A stretch of DNA of 40,558 nucleotides from JAADHY01 sp964428935. Lineage in GTDB: Bacteria; Planctomycetota; Planctomycetia; Planctomycetales; Planctomycetaceae. The position numbers and the translations under genes are program-made. Location of the stretch: positions 1-40,558 of the forward strand of contig CAYSAG010000006.1 of assembly GCA_964428935.1 (NCBI GenBank), read 5' to 3'. Each line of letters starts with the position of its first letter. Within the stretch, counting starts at the first letter, position 1. Below, piece by piece: positions 8,538 through 17,242 of this stretch. The notes below the pieces were generated by a model, which worked only from the letters and a program-made list of their open reading frames with translations, had not been told where the DNA came from and did not search any database.

Positions 8538-9908
8538 CTACAAAACCAGCATGGCGTCGCCGTAGCTGTAGAAGCGGTACCGCTCCGACACGGCCTCTTC
8601 GTAGGCCCGTCGGGTCAGTTCCAGCCCGGCAAACGCGGCCACCAGAACCAGCAGCGTCGAGCGAGGCAGGTGGAAGTTGGTAATCAAAGCGTCCACCGCT
8701 CGGAACCGGTACGGCGGTCGAATGAACAGATCGGTCCGACCACGCCACGGACGCAACTGGCCCGACTGAGCGGCCGTCTCCAGCGTGCGAACCGTCGTGG
8801 TCCCCACGGCGACGATTCGACCGCCCGACCGCCGAACCTCCGCCAACCGCTCGACCGTCTCGGCCGACACCTCGCACCACTCGGAATGCATTCGGTGCTG
8901 GCTCAGCCGGTCGACCGTCACCGGCCGGAACGTGCCAATGCCCACGTGCAGTGTCACAAAAACCTCGCCAACGCCCCGCTCGCGCAACCGCCGACGGAGC
9001 CGCTCGGTGAAGTGCAGCCCGGCCGTGGGAGCAGCGACCGAGCCGGGCTGGCGAGCGTACTCGGTCTGGTAACGCTCCCAGTCCAGCTGCGTCGGGAACT
9101 TTCGCCGAATGTACGGGGGCAGCGGCACGGTGCCGAACCGTTCCAGAAGCTGCAGCGTGTCGGCGTCCGTCTCGGGCCGAGCCGACCAAATGCCTTCGTC
9201 GTCGACGTCCAGCAACGTCAGGACCAGCTCGGCGTCGGCAGCTTGGCCCGTCGCCGCGTCCGCTGGCCGCCCCCTCGCCACGCCCGACCGCCCGACGCTC
9301 CGTAAGCCGGTGGTCGGCCCCACAGCCGAGCCGACACCGGCCTCGTCGACGGAAGGCGTGTCTCCACTCGGACCGGCTGCCTCGGCCGGCGCCCCGCCGC
9401 GCGCCGGCCGTCCAAACGGCTCCACCACGACCCGCTCGCCCGGCCGCAACCGCCCCCGCGTTTGACACAACAGCCGCCAAGTCCCGTCCGGTGCCGACTC
9501 CAGGTACAGCCCTTCCCACTTGCCGCCCGTCGCCGCCCGCCGCCCTCTCAGCCGAGCGGGCACGACGCGCGAGTCGTTGAACACCAGACAGTCGCCCGGC
9601 CGCAGCAGCTCCGGCAAGTCCCGAAACCACCGGTGCTCGACGCGCCCCGAAGAACGGTCCACGACCAACAGCCGCGAGGCGTCCCGTTCGGGCAACGGCT
9701 CGCTGGCAATCAGTTCCGGCGGCAGGTGGTAGTCGTACAGGTCGAGGCGGTCGAGGTCGTCGGCGGGTCGAGCGGCCGCGGACGCCGAAGCGGCCACTGT
9801 CGCCGAGCCACCCTCACGCGACGCCCCCGCCCGCGGACACAGCGCTGGCTCCGACGCTGAGCTCGGCGCCGCTTCGACACTCTGTTTTTCGTCCCCTGCC
9901 GACACCAT
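8538..9908 (-). CDS. queA: S-adenosylmethionine:tRNA ribosyltransferase-isomerase QueA
   Basis: QueA transfers and isomerises the ribosyl group of S-adenosylmethionine onto 7-aminomethyl-7-deazaguanine at tRNA position 34, giving epoxyqueuosine. Family hallmarks are present: DLYDYHLPPELIASEPLPER, DCLVFNDSRVVPARL, APTAGLHFTERL, HVGIGTFRPV and the C-terminal ITNFHLPRSTLLVLVAAFAG followed by YRFYSYGDAMLVL. I chose ATG 9908 because GGGAG lies five bases upstream. A GTG at 9953 would add 15 residues. At 456 residues it is about 100 longer than usual. An Ala/Ser/Glu-rich extension of about 55 residues precedes the core, and a Gly/Ala/Pro-rich insert sits at about residues 166-226, between RPGERVVVEPFG and ELVLTLLD. 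The reading frame is unbroken, so the enzyme is probably active. It is divergent from the glycosyltransferase gene. Confidence 0.95.
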   Translation of the reverse strand: MVSAGDEKQSVEAAPSSASEPALCPRAGASREGGSATVAASASAAARPADDLDRLDLYDYHLPPELIASEPLPERDASRLLVVDRSSGRVEHRWFRDLPELLRPGDCLVFNDSRVVPARLRGRRAATGGKWEGLYLESAPDGTWRLLCQTRGRLRPGERVVVEPFGRPARGGAPAEAAGPSGDTPSVDEAGVGSAVGPTTGLRSVGRSGVARGRPADAATGQAADAELVLTLLDVDDEGIWSARPETDADTLQLLERFGTVPLPPYIRRKFPTQLDWERYQTEYARQPGSVAAPTAGLHFTERLRRRLRERGVGEVFVTLHVGIGTFRPVTVDRLSQHRMHSEWCEVSAETVERLAEVRRSGGRIVAVGTTTVRTLETAAQSGQLRPWRGRTDLFIRPPYRFRAVDALITNFHLPRSTLLVLVAAFAGLELTRRAYEEAVSERYRFYSYGDAMLVL

Positions 9909-10156
9909 TGAGCTCCCAGCCCGAACCTGTTCGCTCTTGCCACTTCCACCCACTCGCAGCCTTGCCGCCTGACGCTTGGCCGCCGATTATACGCGGCGGA
10001 CAGGCGGTTTCACACCGCCCCGGCCCCCAGCGGTCGGCCACAAGGGCGAACGGGACACGGCCCGCTCCTCCGGCCCCGCAACGCGGAAGCCCTTTTGGAC
10101 GCAGACGAGTTCTCGGCCCCAAAGACCCGGCGCTGACGCGCCAAGCCAGCACGTCC

Positions 10157-11311
10157 GTGAACAACAACGACGCTCCAAACAATTCGGTCCGCCCCGACAG
10201 GCCTCGGGTTGGCTTGTGCATTACCGAGCTCGACCCAGGCGGCGCCGAAAAGAACCTGGTCCGGCTGGCCGAGGGTTTGCACCGTCGCGGCTGGCCGGTG
10301 CACGTGTTTTGTCTGGCCGGTCCGACCGAGCTGGCCGAACGGCTTCGCCGCAACGGCGTCGAGGTGTGGTGCCTGGAAGCGTGCTGCCGGCTCGACTTGC
10401 GCGTCCTGTTACGGCTGACCAGGCAACTTCGCCGCGTCCGGCCACAGCTCCTCCATACGTTTCTCTGGCACGCCAACTTGGCCGGCCGCGTGGCCGCGTG
10501 GCTGGCTGGCGTTCCGCACGTCGTTTCAGGCGTTCGCGTAGCCGAGAAGGACGGGCCGTGGCGTCTGGCGGTCGACCGGTGGACCAACCGGCTGGTCGAC
10601 GTCAACGTTTGCGTCAGCGAGGGCGTGCGGCGGTTCTGCGTCGAGCAGGTCCGGCTGCTCGCGTCCAAGTGCGTGGTCATTCCGAACGCCGTGGACGTCG
10701 CAGAAGTCGACCAGGCCGAACCAGTCGACTGGACCTCGCTGGGCGTCCCGGCCGGCAGCCGAGTGGTGTTGTTCGTCGGGCGACTGGCACTCCAGAAGGC
10801 CCCGGAGACGCTGCTGGAGGCTGCTCCACACGTGCTCGACCGGTTCGACGACGTCTGGTTCGTGCTGGTCGGCGACGGGCCTCTCCGGCGGCGGCTGGAG
10901 CGTCTGGCGGCCCGTTTGCCGCACGGCCGGCGAGTCCGCTTGCTGGGCTGGCGGCGCGACGCCGTGCGCCTCATGAAGGCCGCCTACTGTCTGGCACTGC
11001 CCTCCCGCTGGGAAGGCATGCCGAACGCCGTTCTGGAAGCCATGGCCGCCGGCGTTCCGGTCGTTGCCACCCAGGTAGAAGGAGTCACCGAACTGGTCGA
11101 CGACGGCCGAACGGGTTTGACCGTTCCGACCGACCAACCAGACCGCTTGGCCGCGGCTCTGGTGCAGTTACTGGAGCAGCCCGAGCTGGCGAGGCGACTG
11201 GCCGACGCGGGCCGCCGCTTGGTGCGAACCCGCTACAGGGTCGAGCGAATGGTGAGCGAACACGAGCGGCTTTACGAGAAGCTGCTGGCGGGCGGGTCCC
11301 AGCACACGTGA
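10157..11311 (+). CDS. GT4-family glycosyltransferase
   Basis: The protein has two Rossmann-like halves of the GT-B fold. The N-terminal half has CITELDPGGAEKNLVRLAEG, the usual start of GT4 enzymes. The C-terminal half has FVGRLALQKAPETLLEA, LVGDGPLRRRLE and the nucleotide-sugar site LPSRWEGMPNAVLEAMA with the EX7E pair, followed by GVPVVATQVEGVTELV. Such enzymes retain anomeric configuration and build lipopolysaccharide, exopolysaccharide or glycoconjugates at the inner face of the membrane. The start is uncertain: GTG 10157 gives 384 residues of normal length but has a weak ribosome-binding site. The frame stays open upstream, yet that part reads like non-coding sequence. No other sugar genes are near, so the acceptor cannot be inferred. 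Confidence 0.9.
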   Translation: MNNNDAPNNSVRPDRPRVGLCITELDPGGAEKNLVRLAEGLHRRGWPVHVFCLAGPTELAERLRRNGVEVWCLEACCRLDLRVLLRLTRQLRRVRPQLLHTFLWHANLAGRVAAWLAGVPHVVSGVRVAEKDGPWRLAVDRWTNRLVDVNVCVSEGVRRFCVEQVRLLASKCVVIPNAVDVAEVDQAEPVDWTSLGVPAGSRVVLFVGRLALQKAPETLLEAAPHVLDRFDDVWFVLVGDGPLRRRLERLAARLPHGRRVRLLGWRRDAVRLMKAAYCLALPSRWEGMPNAVLEAMAAGVPVVATQVEGVTELVDDGRTGLTVPTDQPDRLAAALVQLLEQPELARRLADAGRRLVRTRYRVERMVSEHERLYEKLLAGGSQHT

Positions 11312-11707
11312 GGCCGCGCGGCCCGGGCGTTCTTGCCGCTCCGGCCGCAAGCACGGACCTCCCCAGCTTCTCCGCGCCGGCCGTTTGGCCAGCGACCGGC
11401 GTCGCTGGGTCGGCGGGACTGTCGCTGCGACTGCTTTTTCCGATCAGGCTGCTCGAGCTCCCCGGCCGGACGGGGACGCACGACGCAGTTCGTGGTTCTC
11501 GTCAGCCATGTGAGGAGCTGCCGTCAGCGGCAGCGCGGTTCCCCTCTCGCGCTTGCGGGAGAGGGTGGCTCGCTGAAGGCGAGCCGGCTGAGGGCCGCCT
11601 CACCCCACCACTCTCCCCCACGGCTGCGCCGCGGGGGCGAGGGAACTTCGAAGCACGTTTTCGTGTCGTTCTCGCACTCGTCCGGTCTTGGTCGCTGACC
11701 ACTTCAC
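11312..11707. other. Convergent intergenic region
   Basis: These 396 bases lie between the convergent glycosyltransferase and pseudoprotease genes. The region holds the second copy of the hairpin repeat, which may also stop transcription from both sides, and one native GATC site near 11437. No gene is supported. Confidence 0.6.
11540..11648. repeat. Dispersed intergenic hairpin repeat, copy 2
   Basis: The order of elements matches copy 1 at 5566-5673: a CCCTCTCGCGC/GCGGGAGAGGG-type hairpin, then GGCTCGC...GGCGAGCC, then CTGAGGGC, then a CTCTCCCCC/GGGGGCGAGGG-type pair. The arms have diverged by several bases, and the CCTCATCCGCCCTTCGGGCA segment is partly lost. It lies between two convergent genes. 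Confidence 0.7.
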
Positions 11708-12832
11708 TCACTTCGGTTCGGCCTGAAGCTCCACTTCCAACAGTCGGTCGCCACGGCGGACGGTCAGACGCACACGCTCACCCGGCTCCACCCACCCCAA
11801 CCTTTCCTTCAGCTCGCGGCACGACTGGACCAGTTCCCCGTTGACGAACACCACCAGGTCGCCCGGACGCAGTCCAGCTCGGTCGGCCTGCGACCCGCTG
11901 GTCACGGCGTCCACGTAGGGCGGGGTTCGGTGGACGACGTCCGGAATGAGCACGAAGCCGAAGTCGACGGTCGAGTACCTCCACGGGTTCTCTTTCGGCT
12001 GGCGGCGAGCCTCCGGCTCAAACCGACCGGTCCGAATTTGCCGGACCACGGAAGCCATTTCCGAGGCGGGAATGGCGTAGTTGACCCAGGTGTTGCTTTG
12101 AGCGTTTCGCAGTTCTTTGCCAATCATTCCCACCAGCCGGCCGTCCCACGTCGTGACCACGCCCCCGCCCGCTCCCGTGTTGTTCGTCACGGCGTCCAGC
12201 ACGTAGACCGGTCCGCGGTAGGTTGTTTCGAACACGCCGCGGCGAGCCTGCAGTCGGGTCCGCGCCGAGACGACCGCGTGCATGACCGACACCGGTTCGT
12301 TCCCGGTTGCAATGCCAAACATGTTACTGAAGGCCAGCACCAGCGTGCCGGGTGGGACGTCCACCGCTTCGTCCAGGTTGAAGTGCGGAAGGTGGAGTTC
12401 GTCGGCTTGGAGCTTCAGCACGGCCAGGTCGAGCGTGGGCTCGGCGCCCAGAACCTTGGCCGGGAACCGTCGGCCGTCGTCCAGCACGACGGTCACCTCT
12501 TCGGCGTCCAGCACGTGGCTCCACACCGTCACCACGTGACCCTCCTCGCTGACCAAGAAGCCCGTGCTGTAGTGTTCCAAGCCGCTCAGCCCACCGGCGC
12601 CGTAAATCTTCACCACTCGCGGCAGCACGCTTTGAATGGTCTCTTGCAGCGAGCCGGCCCAGGCGACGGCCGTCCCCAGCAGCCACACGCCGACCACCAG
12701 CGCGGCGGTGCGCAGAGCCTTCGGCCGCTCCAACCGGAGCCGACCGGCTCGAGGCTCGTCTGACCGACGCCGGTCGGCCGTGGCGTGAATTTTCGAACCA
12801 GTGACGTTCACGTTTTTTCTTCCTGCCAGCAT
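11708..12832 (-). CDS. HtrA-like protein with PDZ domain, catalytic serine lost
   Basis: The 374-residue protein has a signal or anchor helix (about 41-58), a trypsin-like domain (about 62-270) and a PDZ domain (about 285-374, with the carboxylate loop LRPGDLVVFVNG). His106 (VTVWSHVLDA) and Asp135 (EPTLDLAVLKL) match two members of the HtrA triad. Where the family has GNSGGP, this protein has TGAGGG at 219-224, so glycine stands at the serine position. It should not cleave peptides by the usual mechanism and may act as a chaperone, scaffold or regulator of the active protease encoded 80 bases upstream. The start may be ATG 12832, or GTG 12811 with AGGAAG before it. It is the last gene of the ten-gene block. 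Confidence 0.88.
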   Translation of the reverse strand: MLAGRKNVNVTGSKIHATADRRRSDEPRAGRLRLERPKALRTAALVVGVWLLGTAVAWAGSLQETIQSVLPRVVKIYGAGGLSGLEHYSTGFLVSEEGHVVTVWSHVLDAEEVTVVLDDGRRFPAKVLGAEPTLDLAVLKLQADELHLPHFNLDEAVDVPPGTLVLAFSNMFGIATGNEPVSVMHAVVSARTRLQARRGVFETTYRGPVYVLDAVTNNTGAGGGVVTTWDGRLVGMIGKELRNAQSNTWVNYAIPASEMASVVRQIRTGRFEPEARRQPKENPWRYSTVDFGFVLIPDVVHRTPPYVDAVTSGSQADRAGLRPGDLVVFVNGELVQSCRELKERLGWVEPGERVRLTVRRGDRLLEVELQAEPK

Positions 12833-12912
12833 TCGGCTTCTCGTTGTCTTTGGTGGACGGAGGCCGCGGCGTCCCGTGGCTGGCGCTCGGACAGGCCGAC
12901 CGCCTTTTCTCG

Positions 12913-14787
12913 TCACCGCGGCAGCTTCTTGAACTCCACCTTTTTCAACTGGAACGCGCCGACCTGCTGGTCGCCGTGTCGGACTTGCAGTCGCGCCGGC
13001 AAACGCCGTCCTTGGAACTCTTGCAACTGCTCGAACCGCACCTCGCACGGGTCGACGTCCGGTGCGGGCCAGGTGTCGAAGCCGACCAGGCGCAGCGGCT
13101 GGCGGGCGAAGTACCAGTGCGTGCGTGACTCCGCCAGCGTCGTCACCAGCACGTCCACGCGCGGCTCCGTTCCGTCCAACGGCTCACTGCCCAAGTAGTA
13201 GCACTCGGTGAAGCTTTGCGGCCCCCGCACGAGCAGCCGGCGCAGGTGCGTCAGGGCCACCAGCAAGCCGCCGCTGCCGGCCGGCTCTTCCTGCAAGGGA
13301 GTCTTGTTCAAGTCCAGGTAGAAAGCGTCGTCGCCCCAGAGCAGTCCGGCGGCTTGGTCGGTCAGAGTGAACTCGAACGAGCGGCCGCTTTCGTCCGTTC
13401 CGGAGAGGACCCACGGACCCGTCTGTTTCGAAAAGTCTCCCCACTGTTCCAGTGCCGGCCGCAGCCGCTGTTGCTGCACTTGGTTGAAGTAGTAGTTGGC
13501 AAAGCCGGGCTTTTCGACGAACAGGTGCTTGTACTTTTCGGGGACCTTGGGTTGTTTCGGGCGGTGTGGCTGCAGCGGGTGAGGTGCGGGGCCGTGGTGG
13601 TCGGGGCGACGCCGTTCTGGTCCCGGCGGCTGCTCTTTGCGGGGGTCTCGTTCCGGACGGCGGTCGGGCCGAGGTGGGCCGTGCGGTTCGAACAGACGCG
13701 GTGCTGTGGCGAAGGCCGACTCCTTGTGGAGCCGCTCCAGCCGAACCACAATTCGCCGCTTCACACCCTCGCGGCGGAACACCAGCGGAACCTTCCAGCC
13801 AGCGGGGAAAATGCCCAAGACGTTCTTGAACTCGTTCGCGCTGCCAATTGGCCGGCCACCGAAGGCGACCACTTCGTCGCCCAGTCGCAGCCCGCGGCGG
13901 TAGGCGTCGGACGACTCCAGAATGCTGTCGACAATGACCGAACCGTCGGCCTGAGTGCGCACGGTGGCTCCCAGCGTCGCGTGGTCCACAATGCGTCCGC
14001 TTCGCAAGTGGTCCCAGAAGTTTTTGATTTGGTTAATGGAAATGGCGTAGCCGACGCCCGAATTGACGCGGCCACGCTTGTCGGTGGAAATGCGGCCGTT
14101 AATGCCAATGAGCCGTCCGTGGTAGTCGAACAGGGGCCCGCCGGAGTTGCCCGGGTTAATCGACGCGTCCACCTGAATGCAGTCTGTGTACTCCAAGACC
14201 GTGCCAGCCGGGTACTGGTAGCGGTGCACGCCGCTGACCATTCCGTAAGTCACGGTGGGTTGGAAGTCTGTGGCCAGCAGGAAGGGGTTGCCGAGCGCGA
14301 AGACCCAGTCGCCGACCTGCACGGTGTCGCTGTCTCCCAACTGAGCGGCTGCGAAGTCGTCCCGGCCCAGCAACCGAATCAGGGCCACGTCGCCGGTCGG
14401 GTCCAGACCGACGAGCACGGCGTCGTAGACGCGGCCGTCGTTGAGCCCGCATTTCATGAACGGCCCGGTGGCGGCGACCACGTGGAAGTTCGTCAGCGCC
14501 AGACCGTCGGGACTGACGAGCACACCCGAGCCGCCTCCGGCCGCGCCGCTGGCAAAAATGGCGACGACCGTCGGAGCCACTCGCTGAATGGTCTCGACCC
14601 GCTGCCGCTCGGCGGCCAAAACCCGCGCCGGCACGTCGGCCCGCGCCGCGGGCCAGACGCCCACGTTCACGCCAGCCGGTCCGAGCAGCAACCAGAGGCC
14701 AACGAACAAGACAGCGGCGACAGACAGCCGAACGCTTGCGGCTGTGTGCCGCGACGGGTGCTTGCGGTTCGTGTCGAGGCGGTTCAT
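12913..14787 (-). CDS. HtrA-like serine protease with PDZ and unique C-terminal domain
   Basis: The 624-residue protein has an N-terminal membrane segment or signal (about 20-40), a trypsin-like protease domain (about 60-260), a PDZ domain (about 265-350), a Pro/His/Arg-rich linker (about 360-420) and a C-terminal domain of about 200 residues with no recognised family. The triad is complete: His102 in LTNFHVV, Asp133 in DPTGDVALIRL and Ser215 in DASINPGNSGGP. It is therefore expected to be an active periplasmic endopeptidase or quality-control protease. I chose ATG 14787 because it directly precedes a basic, signal-like start. The frame is open for 18 more codons upstream without support. It sits between the NPCBM gene and the inactive paralogue, suggesting a paired function. 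Confidence 0.92.
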   Translation of the reverse strand: MNRLDTNRKHPSRHTAASVRLSVAAVLFVGLWLLLGPAGVNVGVWPAARADVPARVLAAERQRVETIQRVAPTVVAIFASGAAGGGSGVLVSPDGLALTNFHVVAATGPFMKCGLNDGRVYDAVLVGLDPTGDVALIRLLGRDDFAAAQLGDSDTVQVGDWVFALGNPFLLATDFQPTVTYGMVSGVHRYQYPAGTVLEYTDCIQVDASINPGNSGGPLFDYHGRLIGINGRISTDKRGRVNSGVGYAISINQIKNFWDHLRSGRIVDHATLGATVRTQADGSVIVDSILESSDAYRRGLRLGDEVVAFGGRPIGSANEFKNVLGIFPAGWKVPLVFRREGVKRRIVVRLERLHKESAFATAPRLFEPHGPPRPDRRPERDPRKEQPPGPERRRPDHHGPAPHPLQPHRPKQPKVPEKYKHLFVEKPGFANYYFNQVQQQRLRPALEQWGDFSKQTGPWVLSGTDESGRSFEFTLTDQAAGLLWGDDAFYLDLNKTPLQEEPAGSGGLLVALTHLRRLLVRGPQSFTECYYLGSEPLDGTEPRVDVLVTTLAESRTHWYFARQPLRLVGFDTWPAPDVDPCEVRFEQLQEFQGRRLPARLQVRHGDQQVGAFQLKKVEFKKLPR

Positions 14788-14837
14788 TGAGTCAGCCACG
14801 TTGAATGCCCGAGTGGTCGGCGGGGCAACCCGCCCGC

Positions 14838-16091
14838 TCACTTCAGCAGTTTGGCGTCGGCCAGGTCCACGTGGTCGGCAATGTCCATGTACTGGCCGAA
14901 GTCCACCAGAATTTCGAGCGTCCGGACACCGCTCACGTCCAGGTTCAGCAGACGCGGCTCGTCACTGCCGGCCACGTCGGCCTGGAACAACGGCCGTCCG
15001 TCTCCTTCGACGACCAAACGCACGTGTCCGAGCGGTCGAACCGACTGGTCAATGCCTACAACGGCCCAAAAGCGGCGGTAGGCTCCATTCAGCGAGTACT
15101 GCAGGCGGGTTCGGGAATGCACGCAAAGGCCGTGAGCGAACGTGTGGCCGGGCAAGCGGAGCGGGTCACCGTCCAGGTTTCTGTTGGCGCGAAACTTCCA
15201 AACCACGTCGAAGTACGGCTTGTAGTCGACTTCGCGAGGGGACAGGTCGGCCAGGTAGCGGACGCTGGCTGGGGTGAAGTCCAGCCAGGCGACCTCGCTC
15301 AGAGGAACGGCCACTTCGCCCCAGGCCGACTGCAGGGTCAGCTTGTCGTCGCGGGTCGAGACGGCCTGAGCCAGCAGGCGACTGCCGTCGGCCAGACGCA
15401 CCTGGCACGCCGTCGAGCCGCTTGAGGACTGGCGTCGGTAGTAAATGATTCCGAACAGCTTCCGCAGCGGCACCGGCAGCGGCTCGTTGTCCAGCAAGAA
15501 CTGGACGCGGCCGTTTTCAATGTCGCCGACCGCTCCGGCCAGGTAGTCCAACACGGCTTTTCCGTCCGTTTGCTTTTGGACGACCAGAACGTCGCGGTCG
15601 AAGTTCCGCTGCACCAGCGTCTGCCATTCGTCTTCCAGCTCGGCCGAACCCGTCTTCAGCTTCACCGTGTGGACAGCCTGCGCCGGCAGTGTCAGCTTGC
15701 CCAACCGTTTCGACTCCACGACGGCCTGCGCCGCCTTGACCTGTAGCGACCGAACGTGCAAGCGACCGCCGTCGGTCAACCCGAGTAGAATGCCGGACGG
15801 TTCCGTCAGCAGCAGGTCGGCGTCGGAGTGGGAGGTCCATTCAATTCGCAAGACGTCGTGCAGCGAAACCTTTCGACGCTGCCCGTCCTGCTCAACTTCG
15901 ACGGCCGTTGGAGTCAGACCGACCAGTCGTCCCGACACCACCTCGCCCACCAGCTCGCTCAGCCGCTCCGGTTGCAGCGGCGACGAGCGAGCTCGGACCA
16001 GCCGGGGCTGGCCCAACGTCGTCACGACGTGGACTTGCGGAGCGGCCGTCAGGACGGCCACTGTCAGCAAGGCAACTGCTGTCGAAGTCAT
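14838..16091 (-). CDS. Exported NPCBM-domain protein
   Basis: The 417-residue protein starts with a short signal peptide (ALLTVAVLTAAPQ). Its N-terminal and middle parts are beta-rich, with repeated short modules such as GRLVGLTPTAVEVEQDGQRR and LADGSRLLAQAVSTRDDKL. The C-terminal 130 residues match the NPCBM fold: LPGHTFAHGLCVHSRTRLQY, FWAVVGIDQSV, VRLVVEGDGRPLFQADV and LEILVDFGQYMDIADHVDLA. NPCBM modules are putative carbohydrate-binding domains, very common in planctomycetes and often attached to enzymes. No catalytic domain is seen here. The gene starts only six bases after the stop of the upstream gene, so the two are almost surely co-transcribed. It would act outside the cytoplasmic membrane, perhaps binding a glycan. 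Confidence 0.88.
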   Translation of the reverse strand: MTSTAVALLTVAVLTAAPQVHVVTTLGQPRLVRARSSPLQPERLSELVGEVVSGRLVGLTPTAVEVEQDGQRRKVSLHDVLRIEWTSHSDADLLLTEPSGILLGLTDGGRLHVRSLQVKAAQAVVESKRLGKLTLPAQAVHTVKLKTGSAELEDEWQTLVQRNFDRDVLVVQKQTDGKAVLDYLAGAVGDIENGRVQFLLDNEPLPVPLRKLFGIIYYRRQSSSGSTACQVRLADGSRLLAQAVSTRDDKLTLQSAWGEVAVPLSEVAWLDFTPASVRYLADLSPREVDYKPYFDVVWKFRANRNLDGDPLRLPGHTFAHGLCVHSRTRLQYSLNGAYRRFWAVVGIDQSVRPLGHVRLVVEGDGRPLFQADVAGSDEPRLLNLDVSGVRTLEILVDFGQYMDIADHVDLADAKLLK

Positions 16092-16097
16092 GGGTGT

Positions 16098-17162
16098 TTA
16101 CCTTGAAGGGGGAGACGGAGCCTTTCGGGTGGCCAGTTTTTTGAAGTACTGGTCAATGGCTCTTCGGTAGTGAGCCGGGAATTGCCGGTTGATTAGGTTC
16201 TTGGCTCGGGTGGCCTGCTTGGGTGGCAAGGCTCCCCAGCCCGACTTGTTTCCAATGTCTTTCTGGTCCACGCGTCCCGGCGCGGGCGCTCCTTTGACCA
16301 CGCTGTCGGCCGCCGGACCGCTGGACTGATTCGAGTTGCCACCGGCTTGCCCCGAGCTGCTGGTCATGGACGAACTGTTGGCCTGCTCCTGCAGTTTCTT
16401 AATCAGGTCGTCCAGAGCGTCCACAATTTCGTCCTGCAGCTTCTGCACGCGGCGGCCGCCCTGGCCCAGCGCCAGTCGACGCTTCACGTCGGCCATTTTG
16501 CGAGCAATTTCGTCCAGTGACTTTTCGCGGAACTGTTCCAGGTCGTACTTCATGAGTCGAGCGACGCTGGCGTAGCGGTCCGGCACGGACAGCGTTTGGT
16601 TGAGCAGCCGGTCCAGCGTTTCCAGTGCGGCGGCCTTTTGCAACAACTGGTGTTGGCAAACCGCTTGGTAGAAAAACAGCGTGGCCGGGTCAATGACCTG
16701 CTCAGGGGAAATTCGGCCGAACAGCTCGAGCGCTTCGTCGTAGAAGTTCGCTTGCGTGAGGAACCGGGCCACGTACAGCCGCGTGTTGGCTGCAACGAAG
16801 GGGTCGAGCGGAGCGGTGTCGAGGTAGGTGGTGTCCGGAAGGGGAGGAACGGGGCCTTTGAACTGGCATGAGCGGACCAAGGCGTCGATTTTCGGGTCGA
16901 CCAGGGCGAACGTGCGGACGGCTCGGTCGAGCAGTTCGGAAGCAGGAGGAGCGTCTCCGGTCCAGGCCCAGAGTTGACCGACGCGCTGGAGGACCGCCTG
17001 GTCTGTCACGTCCTGACTGGCTACCCACTCCGTCACCCTCGCTCGCACCTGGTCGGCAGCCGGAGGAGCGTACACTTTTTTGGCTGCTTCGGCCGTCGTC
17101 GCGTCGGGCGCCGAAAGCAGTGGCGACAAGACGAGCCAAGCAGTGAGCAGACTTGCGTTCAT
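16098..17162 (-). CDS. Exported helical-repeat-like protein of unknown function
   Basis: The 354-residue protein begins at ATG 17162 behind GGAAGGA. Residues 1-18 look like a signal peptide. Residues about 40-225 are alpha-helical with a tetratricopeptide-like rhythm (for example ARFLTQANFYDEALELFGRI and YQAVCQHQLLQKAAALETLD). Residues about 228-265 could form a coiled coil (VQKLQDEIVDALDDLIKKLQ). A Ser/Gly/Asn-rich linker leads to a basic, conserved-looking end (INRQFPAHYRRAIDQYFKKL). I do not recognise a named family. The position in the MoxR operon and the helical repeats suggest a binding or scaffold role in the envelope. It is tightly coupled to the NPCBM gene downstream. Confidence 0.83.
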   Translation of the reverse strand: MNASLLTAWLVLSPLLSAPDATTAEAAKKVYAPPAADQVRARVTEWVASQDVTDQAVLQRVGQLWAWTGDAPPASELLDRAVRTFALVDPKIDALVRSCQFKGPVPPLPDTTYLDTAPLDPFVAANTRLYVARFLTQANFYDEALELFGRISPEQVIDPATLFFYQAVCQHQLLQKAAALETLDRLLNQTLSVPDRYASVARLMKYDLEQFREKSLDEIARKMADVKRRLALGQGGRRVQKLQDEIVDALDDLIKKLQEQANSSSMTSSSGQAGGNSNQSSGPAADSVVKGAPAPGRVDQKDIGNKSGWGALPPKQATRAKNLINRQFPAHYRRAIDQYFKKLATRKAPSPPSR

Positions 17163-17242
17163 TTTGTCCTTCCAGCGTTTGGAACTCAGCCAGCCTGTTC
17201 GAGCCCGGACGACCCTCGGCGTGCCAGAGTTCGGTTTGCGTC

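Noticed and set aside
9908..10156. Upstream extension of the glycosyltransferase to 9908
   Set aside because: The added 83 residues are Pro/Arg-rich and unlike GT4 proteins, and the stretch overlaps the queA promoter region.
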